A stretch of 33,163 nucleotides of DNA from Bacteroidetes bacterium HGW-Bacteroidetes-14 (lineage in GTDB: Bacteria > Bacteroidota > Bacteroidia > Bacteroidales > UBA932), in the NCBI GenBank assembly GCA_002842655.1, contig PHDP01000008.1:1-33163 (forward strand). The letters run 5' to 3'. Of the stretch, positions 15,580-23,706 are shown in pieces; position 1 is the stretch's first letter; the number at the start of each line of letters is the position of its first letter. The translations under genes and the position numbers were made by a program. The notes under the pieces are model-generated. The model searched no databases and was not told where the DNA came from. It saw only the letters and a list, made by a program, of their open reading frames with translations.

Positions 15580-17082
15580 CTATCCGCAGTGGTAAAACTG
15601 CTCAACCAGTTCGCTCATTTTTGAAGGATTGTCCTGCAGCTCCTTGCGGATATCTTTGTCTTCGTATGACCTGAGCTTTTTTATCACCCCGTCAATCAAG
15701 CCCGGCGCAAAAACACCATCCTTCTCGTAAATAGCTCTTTTTGCCTCAAGCTCAATAGCAGATTCGTGACATGATGCAGGAAGCTGCTCAAGAGCTGTCA
15801 TCTTATCTTCATGCTGTTTGTCATGGATGTTTACGCCAACATAGCATCTCTCTGCTATTTCAAGAGCGTTTTCCGTTTCAAAACCTGTTCTTGCAGCGAC
15901 TACCAGCCCTGCAAGCATCTGGTAGATATCTGCAGATCCGTCCGGAGATCTCATCTCTACAGTCTGTTTGTCCGGCATCTGGAAATCTTGTTTCTCTTCA
16001 AGAGGATTTGCCGTTGCAACCATATTGTTCTCACCTGTCCACCCCAGAGGGACCCTCACCAGCACAGATCTGTTGCGGTCTCCCCAGCAGATACTTGTTG
16101 GAGCCTCCTGATGAGGAACCAGCCTGAAGTATGAGGTAGGATTTGTATTTCCAAAAGCTGTAAGGGAAGCAGCACACTTCATGTAACCTGCTATTGCTTT
16201 TTTAGCTGTATCAGAAAGCCTGCCGTTCTCTGTCATTACAGATTTTCCATCTTTCATCATTCTTGTATGGAAATGGAGCCCGCTCCCGGCTTTACCTATT
16301 GTTATCTTTGGAGCAAAAGTGACATCGAGCCCGTATCTGAAGGCCAGTGCACGGATAATCCATTTTGCTATTACCAGCTGGTCTGCTGCAGATTCTACAG
16401 GTGAAACAAGAAACTCAATTTCGTTCTGTTCGTATATCTTTCCGTCCAGGGTAAAGTTGCCAACCTCAGAGTGGCCGTATTTAATCATTCCGCCTGTCTG
16501 GGCAATAAGTTTCATTGCCTCTGTTCTGAACTGCTCAAACTTTGTGAATGGTTCAGATTCGTGATATCCCTTTTGATTTGGAGTCGGGTAAAGCTCTTCT
16601 GACTTATCAGTTATGTAAAACTCAAGTTCACCCATTGCCTCGAACTTAAGTCCGGTTGCTTTGGTAAATGAACGGGAAGCCTTCAGCAGGGTATATTCGG
16701 GAGAGCTCTCCAGCGGTTGTCCCTCTTTGGTGAAGTATGAACAAAGCATACCAAGAGCCGGGATTTCAGAAAAAGGGTCCAGATATGCTGTTGAAAATCT
16801 CGGAACTACATATAGGTCGCTTGATCCCGCCTCAATAAAAGGAAAGAGGCTGGAGCCGTCCACTCTCTCGCCATACGTTAGGATTGATTCCAGATACTGA
16901 TAACTGCTTACGGGAAAGTTAAGCGTTTTAAGGCGGCCGTCTGCCGCAACATATCTGAAGTTAATTATGCGGATATCTTTATCAAGCACAAACTTGATAA
17001 TATCTTTTTTTGTAAATTCTGCAGGGAGCTTGTTAAGATGAGCAACCACAGGGTTGATGTTGTACTTTAGGCGTGAATCCAT
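15580..17082 (-). CDS. glnA: Glutamine synthetase, type I-like
   Basis: Makes glutamine from glutamate, ammonia and ATP. 500 residues. Family motifs in order: VDGSSLFPFIEAGSSDL (74-90), LDPF, the metal-binding GELEFY (E152, E154), EQNEIEFLV, GSGLHFH (266-272), RLVPHQEAP, RNRSVLVRVP (336-345) and EMRSPDGSA (376-384). Between the last two is an insertion of roughly 20 residues compared with E. coli. The adenylylation site NLYDLPP of enteric GlnA is absent, so covalent control by adenylylation is not expected. Distinct from the longer type III GlnN also found in Bacteroides. Monocistronic and divergent from the 767-residue gene. Activity towards glutamate rather than another acid is assumed from motif conservation. 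Confidence 0.92.
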   Translation of the reverse strand: MDSRLKYNINPVVAHLNKLPAEFTKKDIIKFVLDKDIRIINFRYVAADGRLKTLNFPVSSYQYLESILTYGERVDGSSLFPFIEAGSSDLYVVPRFSTAYLDPFSEIPALGMLCSYFTKEGQPLESSPEYTLLKASRSFTKATGLKFEAMGELEFYITDKSEELYPTPNQKGYHESEPFTKFEQFRTEAMKLIAQTGGMIKYGHSEVGNFTLDGKIYEQNEIEFLVSPVESAADQLVIAKWIIRALAFRYGLDVTFAPKITIGKAGSGLHFHTRMMKDGKSVMTENGRLSDTAKKAIAGYMKCAASLTAFGNTNPTSYFRLVPHQEAPTSICWGDRNRSVLVRVPLGWTGENNMVATANPLEEKQDFQMPDKQTVEMRSPDGSADIYQMLAGLVVAARTGFETENALEIAERCYVGVNIHDKQHEDKMTALEQLPASCHESAIELEAKRAIYEKDGVFAPGLIDGVIKKLRSYEDKDIRKELQDNPSKMSELVEQFYHCG

Positions 17083-17136
17083 AAATTCGGAAGTTTATTT
17101 CTCTTTTTAACTATAATTTAATATCAAATTCCAATA

Positions 17137-17170
17137 CAAATATATAAATTTTTAAGTTAGACGCTCCAAT
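17137..17170 (-). promoter_or_regulatory. Possible glnA promoter
   Basis: Minus-strand TATATTTG (17137-17144) matches the -7 consensus exactly; ATTG at 17167-17170 could be the -33 element but the 22-base spacer is long. It would give a leader of about 50 bases. It lies 33 bases from the divergent promoter at 17178-17208 in an AT-rich 133-base gap. Confidence 0.45.
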
Positions 17171-17177
17171 TAATCAT

Positions 17178-17208
17178 TTTGACATATTTCATATTTTTAA
17201 TAGCTTTG
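17178..17208 (+). promoter_or_regulatory. Promoter of the six-gene operon
   Basis: TTTG (17178-17181), 19 bases, TAGCTTTG (17201-17208): a full consensus match. The ATG at 17216 follows seven bases after the -7 element, leaving almost no 5' leader. It probably drives all genes from 17216 to 25293, since no later gap exceeds 16 bases. Confidence 0.75.
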
Positions 17209-17215
17209 TGGGCTT

Positions 17216-19519
17216 ATGTCTCTGAGTAAAAAAGCATACATTATATCTGCAATCATCCTGACAGTTCTGACTGCCACGGGTGCGGTGTTTTTTTTAAATA
17301 TCAAAGGAAAACAGGATGAGGTTGTAACCTCTTCTGCTGCCGAAAAGAAGTCACTTTTTGCAGTGCCTGTTGATGCCGTTGGAATCTGGCTCTTTGAATC
17401 GCCAATTGAGATTGGAGAGTCAGTATTTAAGGCAGACAATCTCCTCTCGGGACTGGTCCAAAAGGAGAATTCACTCTATAAGCTTATCAACAAGATAAAT
17501 TTTCTTGCTAAAAGCGAATCTGATTTTTCTGAAGTGGCCTCTGCTGATGCGCTGACGTCTATCCACTATTCCGGAAAGAATGAGGTTTCGCTGCTTTTCT
17601 GTCTGAATCTCTCTTCAGTTGACGCTTCCGGGCAGGAACTTCTCTCTGCCAGGCTAACTGAGGGAGCCACTGTGAGGTCCAGAAACTTTAACGGTGCAAA
17701 CCTTATATCTGTTGCCGGAGCTGAGATCTCTTTCTATAAGGGATATCTGCTTGCATCCACATCGCCGCTGCTTGTTGAGGCATCTGTAAGGCACCTCAAT
17801 TCCGGAACTTCAATAATGGACAACGCAGATTTCTCAAAAATTGCCTCAACTGCAACTTTTAACGGTAATCTGATATTTATAAACCATCAGCAGTTAGGGA
17901 AACTATTTTCCGGACTGGCTGCTTCAAAATACCTGGGGTATGCAGATTTTGCCTCAAAATTATCTGCATGGAGCATTGCAACAGGAGATGTAAATAATTC
18001 GCACCATCTCTACACCGGAGAATTTGTAAACCTCAAGGGAGTGGGGAACTATGCAAGTGCAATAACACCGGGAGAGAAGGGGGATATAAGGGCTCATACG
18101 ATTGCTCCTGCAAATACTTTTGCCCTCTTCTCGTTTACACCGGGGAGCTGGGACAATATGATAAGCTCTGTAAGAGCATACCGTGAACTGCACAAAAAAC
18201 TGAATCTTGAACTGAGTATGAACGCTGCGGAATGGATAATTTCCCAGAATCCGGAAGAGATATCGATTGCTGCAATACCTTATGGCGGACATATTGAGTG
18301 GGTTACAATGATCAGAAAGGGTAAGTCAAATCCTGTGACAAAGTTCTTTTCCAGAATTTTTTCCGGAAAAGAGAAACTTATCAGGGATTCAGTTCTGAAG
18401 TTTGACAACGGAGGGAAAATCAGGGAGCTGATAGGCTCTTTGTTTGAGAATAACAAGGAGGAGTATTACCTTAACCGGGATAACTGGACAATTATTGGTT
18501 CTGCTGGTATACTGGAGGAGTTTGCTTCAGGGAGAAGCGAGTCATTTTCAATGGATGACTTTATAAGTCAGACGCCTGTTTCAGGACTTGCCGAATTTGG
18601 GGGCTCTCCTTTTACTTTGTCTGTGAATATGACCAATATGCAGGACACCGTTACATCTTTCTTCAGGAAAGTGATTGCAGATGATATTTCGCCGGTTCTT
18701 AAGAAGGTTAATTTTGGTTTTATCCAGTTCAGAATGCTTCCGGATGAGGAGAAGTCCGGGTTTGAGCTCTTGCTTTACGCTAAGAATCTTGAAAAATTAC
18801 CCACTCCGCCTAAACCTGAGGAGAATCAGGGGCCTGCCGGATGGGAGCAGGACAGCATAGTAAAAGTACCTGTAGGTCCGTATGAGCTCAGAAATTTTAT
18901 GAACGGCGAAACCGAGTATCTGGTACAGTTAAGCAATTACAGGCTTCAGCTTGCGGATAAAAATCTGAAAGGTATCTGGGCTGTTCCTTTCGAGACGCCT
19001 TTAAGAGGATTTGTTGAGCAGATTGACTATATGAATAATGGTAAACTGCAGATGCTTTTTGCCAGCGGGAACAAGGTATATCTGCTGGACAGAAACGGAA
19101 GGTTTGTCAATCCTTATCCTAAGGCAGTTGATGACCTTATAATGCTGGGACCAAAAGTCTACAAAATTGACGGTGAATACGCTATTATGCTTCTGCATAT
19201 GGATAACAGGCTCAGGCTCTATGACAGAGAGTGCAGGCCTTATCCTGCATGGAGTGATATTTCAACAGAGGAGACCATAAAATCTTTCCCTGAACTGCTC
19301 ACATTAGGAAAGAACCATTACTGGATACTTAGGACTCAGCTTAAAACAAGAATTTATACAATAAACGGAATTGAAGTTACAGCTGCTCTCAAGCAGAAGG
19401 AGCTTATGCCGGAGACTCCGGTTAAGCCTTATTCAGACGAGGAGGTTATCGTGAAAACGACTCAGGGTAAGCAAATAAGGCTAAATCTTGAAACAGGTGT
19501 GACCAAAAAAGTTAAGTAG
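17216..19519 (+). CDS. Unrecognised membrane-anchored protein, 767 residues
   Basis: No confident family; some resemblance in layout to DUF3352-type proteins. Residues 7-28 form one uncleaved hydrophobic helix after a short basic start (SLSKK), so the bulk should face the periplasm. Residues about 30-530 are mixed alpha/beta without cysteine pairs or catalytic motifs I recognise. A proline-rich hinge (LPTPPKPEENQGPAG, about 525-540) leads to a C-terminal region (about 550-767) with propeller-like repeats: KVYLLDRNGRFVNPYP, RLRLYDRECRPYPAW, RIYTINGIEVT, each a strand pair ending in a turn. Heads an operon with a DUF4834-like protein, an MsbA-like exporter and an acyl ligase, suggesting an envelope role (inference). 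Four bases separate it from the next gene. Confidence 0.85.
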   Translation: MSLSKKAYIISAIILTVLTATGAVFFLNIKGKQDEVVTSSAAEKKSLFAVPVDAVGIWLFESPIEIGESVFKADNLLSGLVQKENSLYKLINKINFLAKSESDFSEVASADALTSIHYSGKNEVSLLFCLNLSSVDASGQELLSARLTEGATVRSRNFNGANLISVAGAEISFYKGYLLASTSPLLVEASVRHLNSGTSIMDNADFSKIASTATFNGNLIFINHQQLGKLFSGLAASKYLGYADFASKLSAWSIATGDVNNSHHLYTGEFVNLKGVGNYASAITPGEKGDIRAHTIAPANTFALFSFTPGSWDNMISSVRAYRELHKKLNLELSMNAAEWIISQNPEEISIAAIPYGGHIEWVTMIRKGKSNPVTKFFSRIFSGKEKLIRDSVLKFDNGGKIRELIGSLFENNKEEYYLNRDNWTIIGSAGILEEFASGRSESFSMDDFISQTPVSGLAEFGGSPFTLSVNMTNMQDTVTSFFRKVIADDISPVLKKVNFGFIQFRMLPDEEKSGFELLLYAKNLEKLPTPPKPEENQGPAGWEQDSIVKVPVGPYELRNFMNGETEYLVQLSNYRLQLADKNLKGIWAVPFETPLRGFVEQIDYMNNGKLQMLFASGNKVYLLDRNGRFVNPYPKAVDDLIMLGPKVYKIDGEYAIMLLHMDNRLRLYDRECRPYPAWSDISTEETIKSFPELLTLGKNHYWILRTQLKTRIYTINGIEVTAALKQKELMPETPVKPYSDEEVIVKTTQGKQIRLNLETGVTKKVK

Positions 19520-19523
19520 ACAG

Positions 19524-19781
19524 ATGGAAGGGTTTATTAGTTTTTTATTTATTACAGTTATCATATTTTGGCTCATAGGCCGGATTGCGCCTTTTTTACT
19601 CAGATGGTGGATAAAAAAGAAGCTTGGAAACTTTGCAGACCCGGGAGCTCACAGGGCTGCTCAGGACAACAGAGTTAAGGAGGAGGACGGAACAATCGTG
19701 AGCGACAACGTTAAAAGAGACAAAATTGTAGATGACAGCGTTGGTGAATATGTAGATTACGAAGAGAGCAAAGAAAAATGA
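19524..19781 (+). CDS. Small membrane protein, DUF4834-like
   Basis: 85 residues: a strongly hydrophobic helix (about 3-28, FISFLFITVIIFWLIGRIAPFL being its core), a short basic patch (RWWIKKK) marking the cytoplasmic side, then a charged, probably disordered tail rich in Asp/Glu/Lys. Resembles the DUF4834 family of Bacteroidetes, which has no assigned function. It starts four bases after the 767-residue gene and its stop overlaps the start of the ABC transporter gene (ATGA), so it is likely translationally coupled to the exporter and may be an accessory subunit (inference). Confidence 0.78.
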   Translation: MEGFISFLFITVIIFWLIGRIAPFLLRWWIKKKLGNFADPGAHRAAQDNRVKEEDGTIVSDNVKRDKIVDDSVGEYVDYEESKEK

Positions 19782-21604
19782 ATACATTTAAAAGATTGCT
19801 GGCTTATGCCAAGCCTTACAGGAACTACTGGCCTGCCTACCTGATTCTGAGCATCCTGGCTCTTGTTTTCAGTATGGTGAACTTTGCCCTTTTCAAACCA
19901 CTTCTGGTTGTGGTTTTTGAACCAGAGAGTGTAAGCACAATAGGAGATCTGCCTCAGTTCACACTTTCAGTCGACTACTTTACACAGCTTTTCCAGCACT
20001 ACCTGAGCAAGATAATGGTCAATAACGGAACTCTCAGGGGTCTTGCATTCGTATGCATTATGCTTATCATCTTTACATTTATGTCTGGAGTGATAAAGTA
20101 TCTCTCACAGAGAATTATTGTAAAAATGAGAGTTACCATAATGCAGAGAATCAGGGAGGATCTGTTCCGGAAAATATCTGCCCTGCACATTGGATACTTT
20201 AGTGATAAGAGAAAGGGTGACATCCTTTCAAGTATATCAAATGATGTAACTGAGGTGCAAAACAGTGTGGCAAACAGTTTTCATGTAGTCTTCAGGGATC
20301 CTCTGCAGGTGATTGGTTTTCTGGGAGCACTTATATATATGTCACCAAGGCTTACTATAGTTACTCTGGTCACTCTTCCTGTATCTGCTTTCATTATAAC
20401 AAGAATTACCCGCTCTCTGAGAAAAGGGGCTGCAGACACTCAGATGTATATTGGCCGGATCCTGAGTCAGTTTGAGGAGGCAATATCCGGTGCCAGAATT
20501 ATTAAGGCATTCAATGCTCAGGGTTATGTCAGAAAGGCTTTTGCTGCTACTAATGATTCGCACAAGATGTCCAGCAAGAAAATGTTCTACAGACAGGAGA
20601 TGGCTAGTCCCTTCTCTGAGTTTATGGGTATTTCAATAGCTGTGGCAATTCTCTTTTTTGCAGGATTCATGCACCTGACCGGCCGCCTTGGAATGGACCT
20701 GCCGAGCCTGATGCTTTACATTGCATTCTACTGGAAGGTTCTTGAACCGGCAAAGTCAATATCCAATACATATGCTCTTATCCAGAGAGGACTCGTTTCA
20801 GGAGAGAGAATTTTTGCAATTCTTGATGAACCTGTAGCAATCAGGAAGGCAGAAAATCCGGTGCCCATCAGGGAGTTCAAAAAAGATATCGAGTTCAGAA
20901 ATGTATCCTTTAAATATAATAATGAACCTGTGCTCAGGGATATTAATTTAACTGTTGAAAAGGGTAAGATGATTGCTCTGGTTGGACCGTCAGGTGCCGG
21001 TAAAACAACGCTTGTGGACCTTATTCCAAGATACTATGATGTCACAGAGGGTGCAATCCTGATTGATGGTACAGATATCAGAAATTATTCACCAAAAGAC
21101 CTTATTGGTCTGATGGGGATTGTTACACAGGAGGCAATTCTTTTCAACGATACAGTTTATAACAACATTACATTCGGCCTGGAAAATGTAAAGGAGGAAG
21201 ATGTTATAGCTGCCGCCAGAATTGCAAATGCACATGAATTCATCTCCCAGATGGAGAATGGTTACCAGACAAATATAGGTGACAGAGGAGGAAAGCTGTC
21301 AGGCGGTCAGCGTCAGCGTCTTGCAATTGCCAGGGCAGTTCTTAAGAATCCGCCGGTGCTTATACTTGATGAAGCTACTTCTGCGCTTGACACAGAGAGC
21401 GAAAGACTGGTACAGGAGGCACTCACCAACCTTATGAAAAACAGAACATCTATTGTAATTGCTCACAGACTCTCTACAATTCAGCATGCAGACGAAATAG
21501 TTGTTTTGAAGGAGGGGCGTATTGTTGAGACAGGTACTCATAACGACCTGCTTTTGCAAAAGGGTCTCTATTCCCATCTGTGCAAACTGCAAACATTTGA
21601 ATAA
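19778..21604 (+). CDS. MsbA-like ABC exporter (fused permease and ATPase)
   Basis: 608-residue half-transporter working as a homodimer. Six-helix ABC type-I exporter domain (about 15-330) then the nucleotide-binding domain (about 370-608). Walker A GPSGAGKTT (403-411), Q-loop at about Q451, signature LSGGQ (507-511), Walker B LILDE (528-532) and the H-switch AHRLST are all intact, so it is a competent ATPase. Closest in layout to lipid flippases such as MsbA and to multidrug exporters; the substrate is not encoded in the motifs. Neighbouring acyl ligase and periplasmic-facing protein make a lipid or envelope substrate plausible. Start overlaps the preceding stop by four bases; next gene follows after 16 bases. 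Confidence 0.93.
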   Translation: MNTFKRLLAYAKPYRNYWPAYLILSILALVFSMVNFALFKPLLVVVFEPESVSTIGDLPQFTLSVDYFTQLFQHYLSKIMVNNGTLRGLAFVCIMLIIFTFMSGVIKYLSQRIIVKMRVTIMQRIREDLFRKISALHIGYFSDKRKGDILSSISNDVTEVQNSVANSFHVVFRDPLQVIGFLGALIYMSPRLTIVTLVTLPVSAFIITRITRSLRKGAADTQMYIGRILSQFEEAISGARIIKAFNAQGYVRKAFAATNDSHKMSSKKMFYRQEMASPFSEFMGISIAVAILFFAGFMHLTGRLGMDLPSLMLYIAFYWKVLEPAKSISNTYALIQRGLVSGERIFAILDEPVAIRKAENPVPIREFKKDIEFRNVSFKYNNEPVLRDINLTVEKGKMIALVGPSGAGKTTLVDLIPRYYDVTEGAILIDGTDIRNYSPKDLIGLMGIVTQEAILFNDTVYNNITFGLENVKEEDVIAAARIANAHEFISQMENGYQTNIGDRGGKLSGGQRQRLAIARAVLKNPPVLILDEATSALDTESERLVQEALTNLMKNRTSIVIAHRLSTIQHADEIVVLKEGRIVETGTHNDLLLQKGLYSHLCKLQTFE

Positions 21605-21620
21605 CTAACCCTCAATATAA

Positions 21621-23282
21621 ATGGAAAGGTCTTTAAATAAACAGCTGGAAAACAGTTTCAGGGCAAACTGGGACAATCCGGCTCTTTCGGACTACAAGGG
21701 CATTACACTCCATTACAGAGATGTTGCCAGAAGAATTGAAAAACTGCACATTGTATTTGAACTGTGCGGAGTCCGAAAAGGAGACAAGGTTGCTATCTGC
21801 TCCAGAAATCAGGCCAACTGGGGTGTCGTCTTTCTTGCAACTATTTCTTACGGTGCTGTTGCTGTACCAATTCTTCATGAATTCAAACCGGGTAACATTC
21901 ATCATATTGTAAACCATTCAGAATCGAGAATTCTTTTTGCCGGAGATTCTATATGGGAACAACTCAGCGAGTCAGAGATGCCATCCATTGAGGCTGCGAT
22001 ACTGGTTTCAGATTTTTCAATTCTGTATGCAAAGGCTCAGATTGTTCACGATACCCGTGCTCACCTTAACGAATATTTTGGGAAAAAGTATCCCAAAAAC
22101 TTCAGACCTGAACATTTGAATTATCACAAGGACTCTCCGGACGAACTGGCAATTATCAATTATACATCGGGAACTACTGGCTTTTCCAAAGGTGTCATGC
22201 TGCCATACAGGGCGCTTAAATCTAATGTCGATTTTGGAATTGAAGTTCATCCCCAGCTGGGCAACAAATCAAATGTAGTGTCAATGCTGCCCACTGCACA
22301 TATGTACGGAATGATGTTCGAATTTCTGTTCGAGATGGCTGTTGGAGCACATGTTCATTTTCTGACAAGGGTTCCGAGCCCCAAAATAATAATGGAGGCG
22401 TTTGCCGAGATTAAGCCGGATATTATTATTGCGGTGCCTCTTATTATTGAGAAGATATACAAGAAGAAGCTTCAGCCTATTATTAATAAAACTGCAATCA
22501 GATTATTTCTGAGATTGCCTGTAATAGACCAGAAAATTCAGAAAAAAATTCTGGCAGAGCTGGTAAAAACCTTTGGAGGAAGATTCAAAGAGGTAATCAT
22601 TGGAGGTGCTGCTTTTAACAAGGAGGCAGAGGCCTTCTTCAGAAAAATCAGCTTTCCCTTCACAGTGGGTTACGGAATGACAGAGTGTGCGCCAATAATT
22701 ACATATGCCCCATGGGATAACACCAGGCTCTTTTCCTGTGGAAAAGCAGCTCCCAGAATGGAGATTATGATTGACTCCCCTGACCCTCAGAACATACCCG
22801 GAGAGATTCTCTGCAAGGGAGATAATGTAATGCTGGGTTACTTCAAAAACCAGGAGGCTACCGAGGCGACATTTACAGGAGACAGATGGATGAAAACAGG
22901 AGATATGGGGGTTATTGATGCCGATGGCTATCTCTATATCAGAGGACGTTCAAAGAGCATGATACTTGGTCCTTCAGGACAGAACATCTATCCGGAAGAG
23001 ATCGAGAGCATAATCAACAACATGCCTTATGTAGTGGAGTCGCTGGTAATTGAAAATAAGGGCGTTCTGAATGCTTTGATTTATCCCGATTTTGAACAGG
23101 CAGAGGCCGAAGGACTATCAGCCTCCGCACTCGAGAAGAAGATGGAAGAGAATATAGCTCTGGTTAATGAAGAGCTCCCCAACTATTGCAAAATTGCCTC
23201 CAGCAAAATTTTCCCTGAAGAGTTCGAGAAAACTCCAAAAAGAAGTATTAAGAGATTCCTTTATCAAAGAATAGAAGATTAA
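21621..23282 (+). CDS. AMP-forming acyl-CoA synthetase (long-chain type)
   Basis: Adenylates a carboxylic acid and transfers it to CoA (or another thiol). 553 residues. ANL-superfamily motifs: the P-loop YTSGTTGFSKGVML (181-194), GYGMTECAP (A5), TGDMGVIDADGYLYIRGR (A7/A8) and a C-terminal Lys in EFEKTPKRSIKRF (A10). Somewhat shorter than FadD and closest to the long-chain fatty acyl-CoA ligase group. Acid specificity cannot be read. Sits in the operon after the ABC exporter and two bases before the dCMP deaminase gene. It could feed acyl groups to lipid assembly, or even to the LuxC-like reductase elsewhere in the window (speculative). Confidence 0.9.
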   Translation: MERSLNKQLENSFRANWDNPALSDYKGITLHYRDVARRIEKLHIVFELCGVRKGDKVAICSRNQANWGVVFLATISYGAVAVPILHEFKPGNIHHIVNHSESRILFAGDSIWEQLSESEMPSIEAAILVSDFSILYAKAQIVHDTRAHLNEYFGKKYPKNFRPEHLNYHKDSPDELAIINYTSGTTGFSKGVMLPYRALKSNVDFGIEVHPQLGNKSNVVSMLPTAHMYGMMFEFLFEMAVGAHVHFLTRVPSPKIIMEAFAEIKPDIIIAVPLIIEKIYKKKLQPIINKTAIRLFLRLPVIDQKIQKKILAELVKTFGGRFKEVIIGGAAFNKEAEAFFRKISFPFTVGYGMTECAPIITYAPWDNTRLFSCGKAAPRMEIMIDSPDPQNIPGEILCKGDNVMLGYFKNQEATEATFTGDRWMKTGDMGVIDADGYLYIRGRSKSMILGPSGQNIYPEEIESIINNMPYVVESLVIENKGVLNALIYPDFEQAEAEGLSASALEKKMEENIALVNEELPNYCKIASSKIFPEEFEKTPKRSIKRFLYQRIED

Positions 23283-23284
23283 AA

Positions 23285-23704
23285 ATGGACGAAAAACAGA
23301 TGCAGTTTGACAGAAGTTACCTGGATATGGCTCAGGTATGGTCAAAGAATTCATATTGCAAGAGAAGACAGGTGGGTGCGCTTATCGTTAAGAACAAAAT
23401 GATAATTTCTGATGGCTACAACGGTACTCCCTCGGGTTTTGAGAATGTATGTGAAGATGAAGACGGAATAACAAAACCGTATGTTCTCCACGCAGAGGCA
23501 AACGCAATCACAAAGGTTGCCAAATCGGGGAACAGCAGCGAAGGGGCTACCATGTATGTTACAACGGCACCTTGTATAGAGTGTTCTAAACTGATAATCC
23601 AGGCGGGTATTAAGCGTTTGGTCTACAGGGATAACTACAGGAAAACTGAGGGTATTGATCTGCTTAAAAGAGTTGGTATTGAAATTGTTAATTTATCTGA
23701 CTGA
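23285..23704 (+). CDS. dCMP deaminase family protein (ComEB-like)
   Basis: Zinc deaminase converting dCMP to dUMP, a route to dTMP. 139 residues, normal for bacterial ComEB-type enzymes. Zinc site complete: HAE (69-71, with the proton-shuttling Glu71) and PCIEC (96-100, Cys97 and Cys100). The early KRRQVGALIVKN and DGYNGTPSG segments are typical of the dCMP deaminase subgroup rather than tRNA adenosine deaminase. Lies two bases after the acyl ligase stop and two before the protease start; the pairing with an S41 protease is seen in other Bacteroidetes and is probably just operon packing. ATG start. Confidence 0.94.
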   Translation: MDEKQMQFDRSYLDMAQVWSKNSYCKRRQVGALIVKNKMIISDGYNGTPSGFENVCEDEDGITKPYVLHAEANAITKVAKSGNSSEGATMYVTTAPCIECSKLIIQAGIKRLVYRDNYRKTEGIDLLKRVGIEIVNLSD

Positions 23705-23706
23705 AC

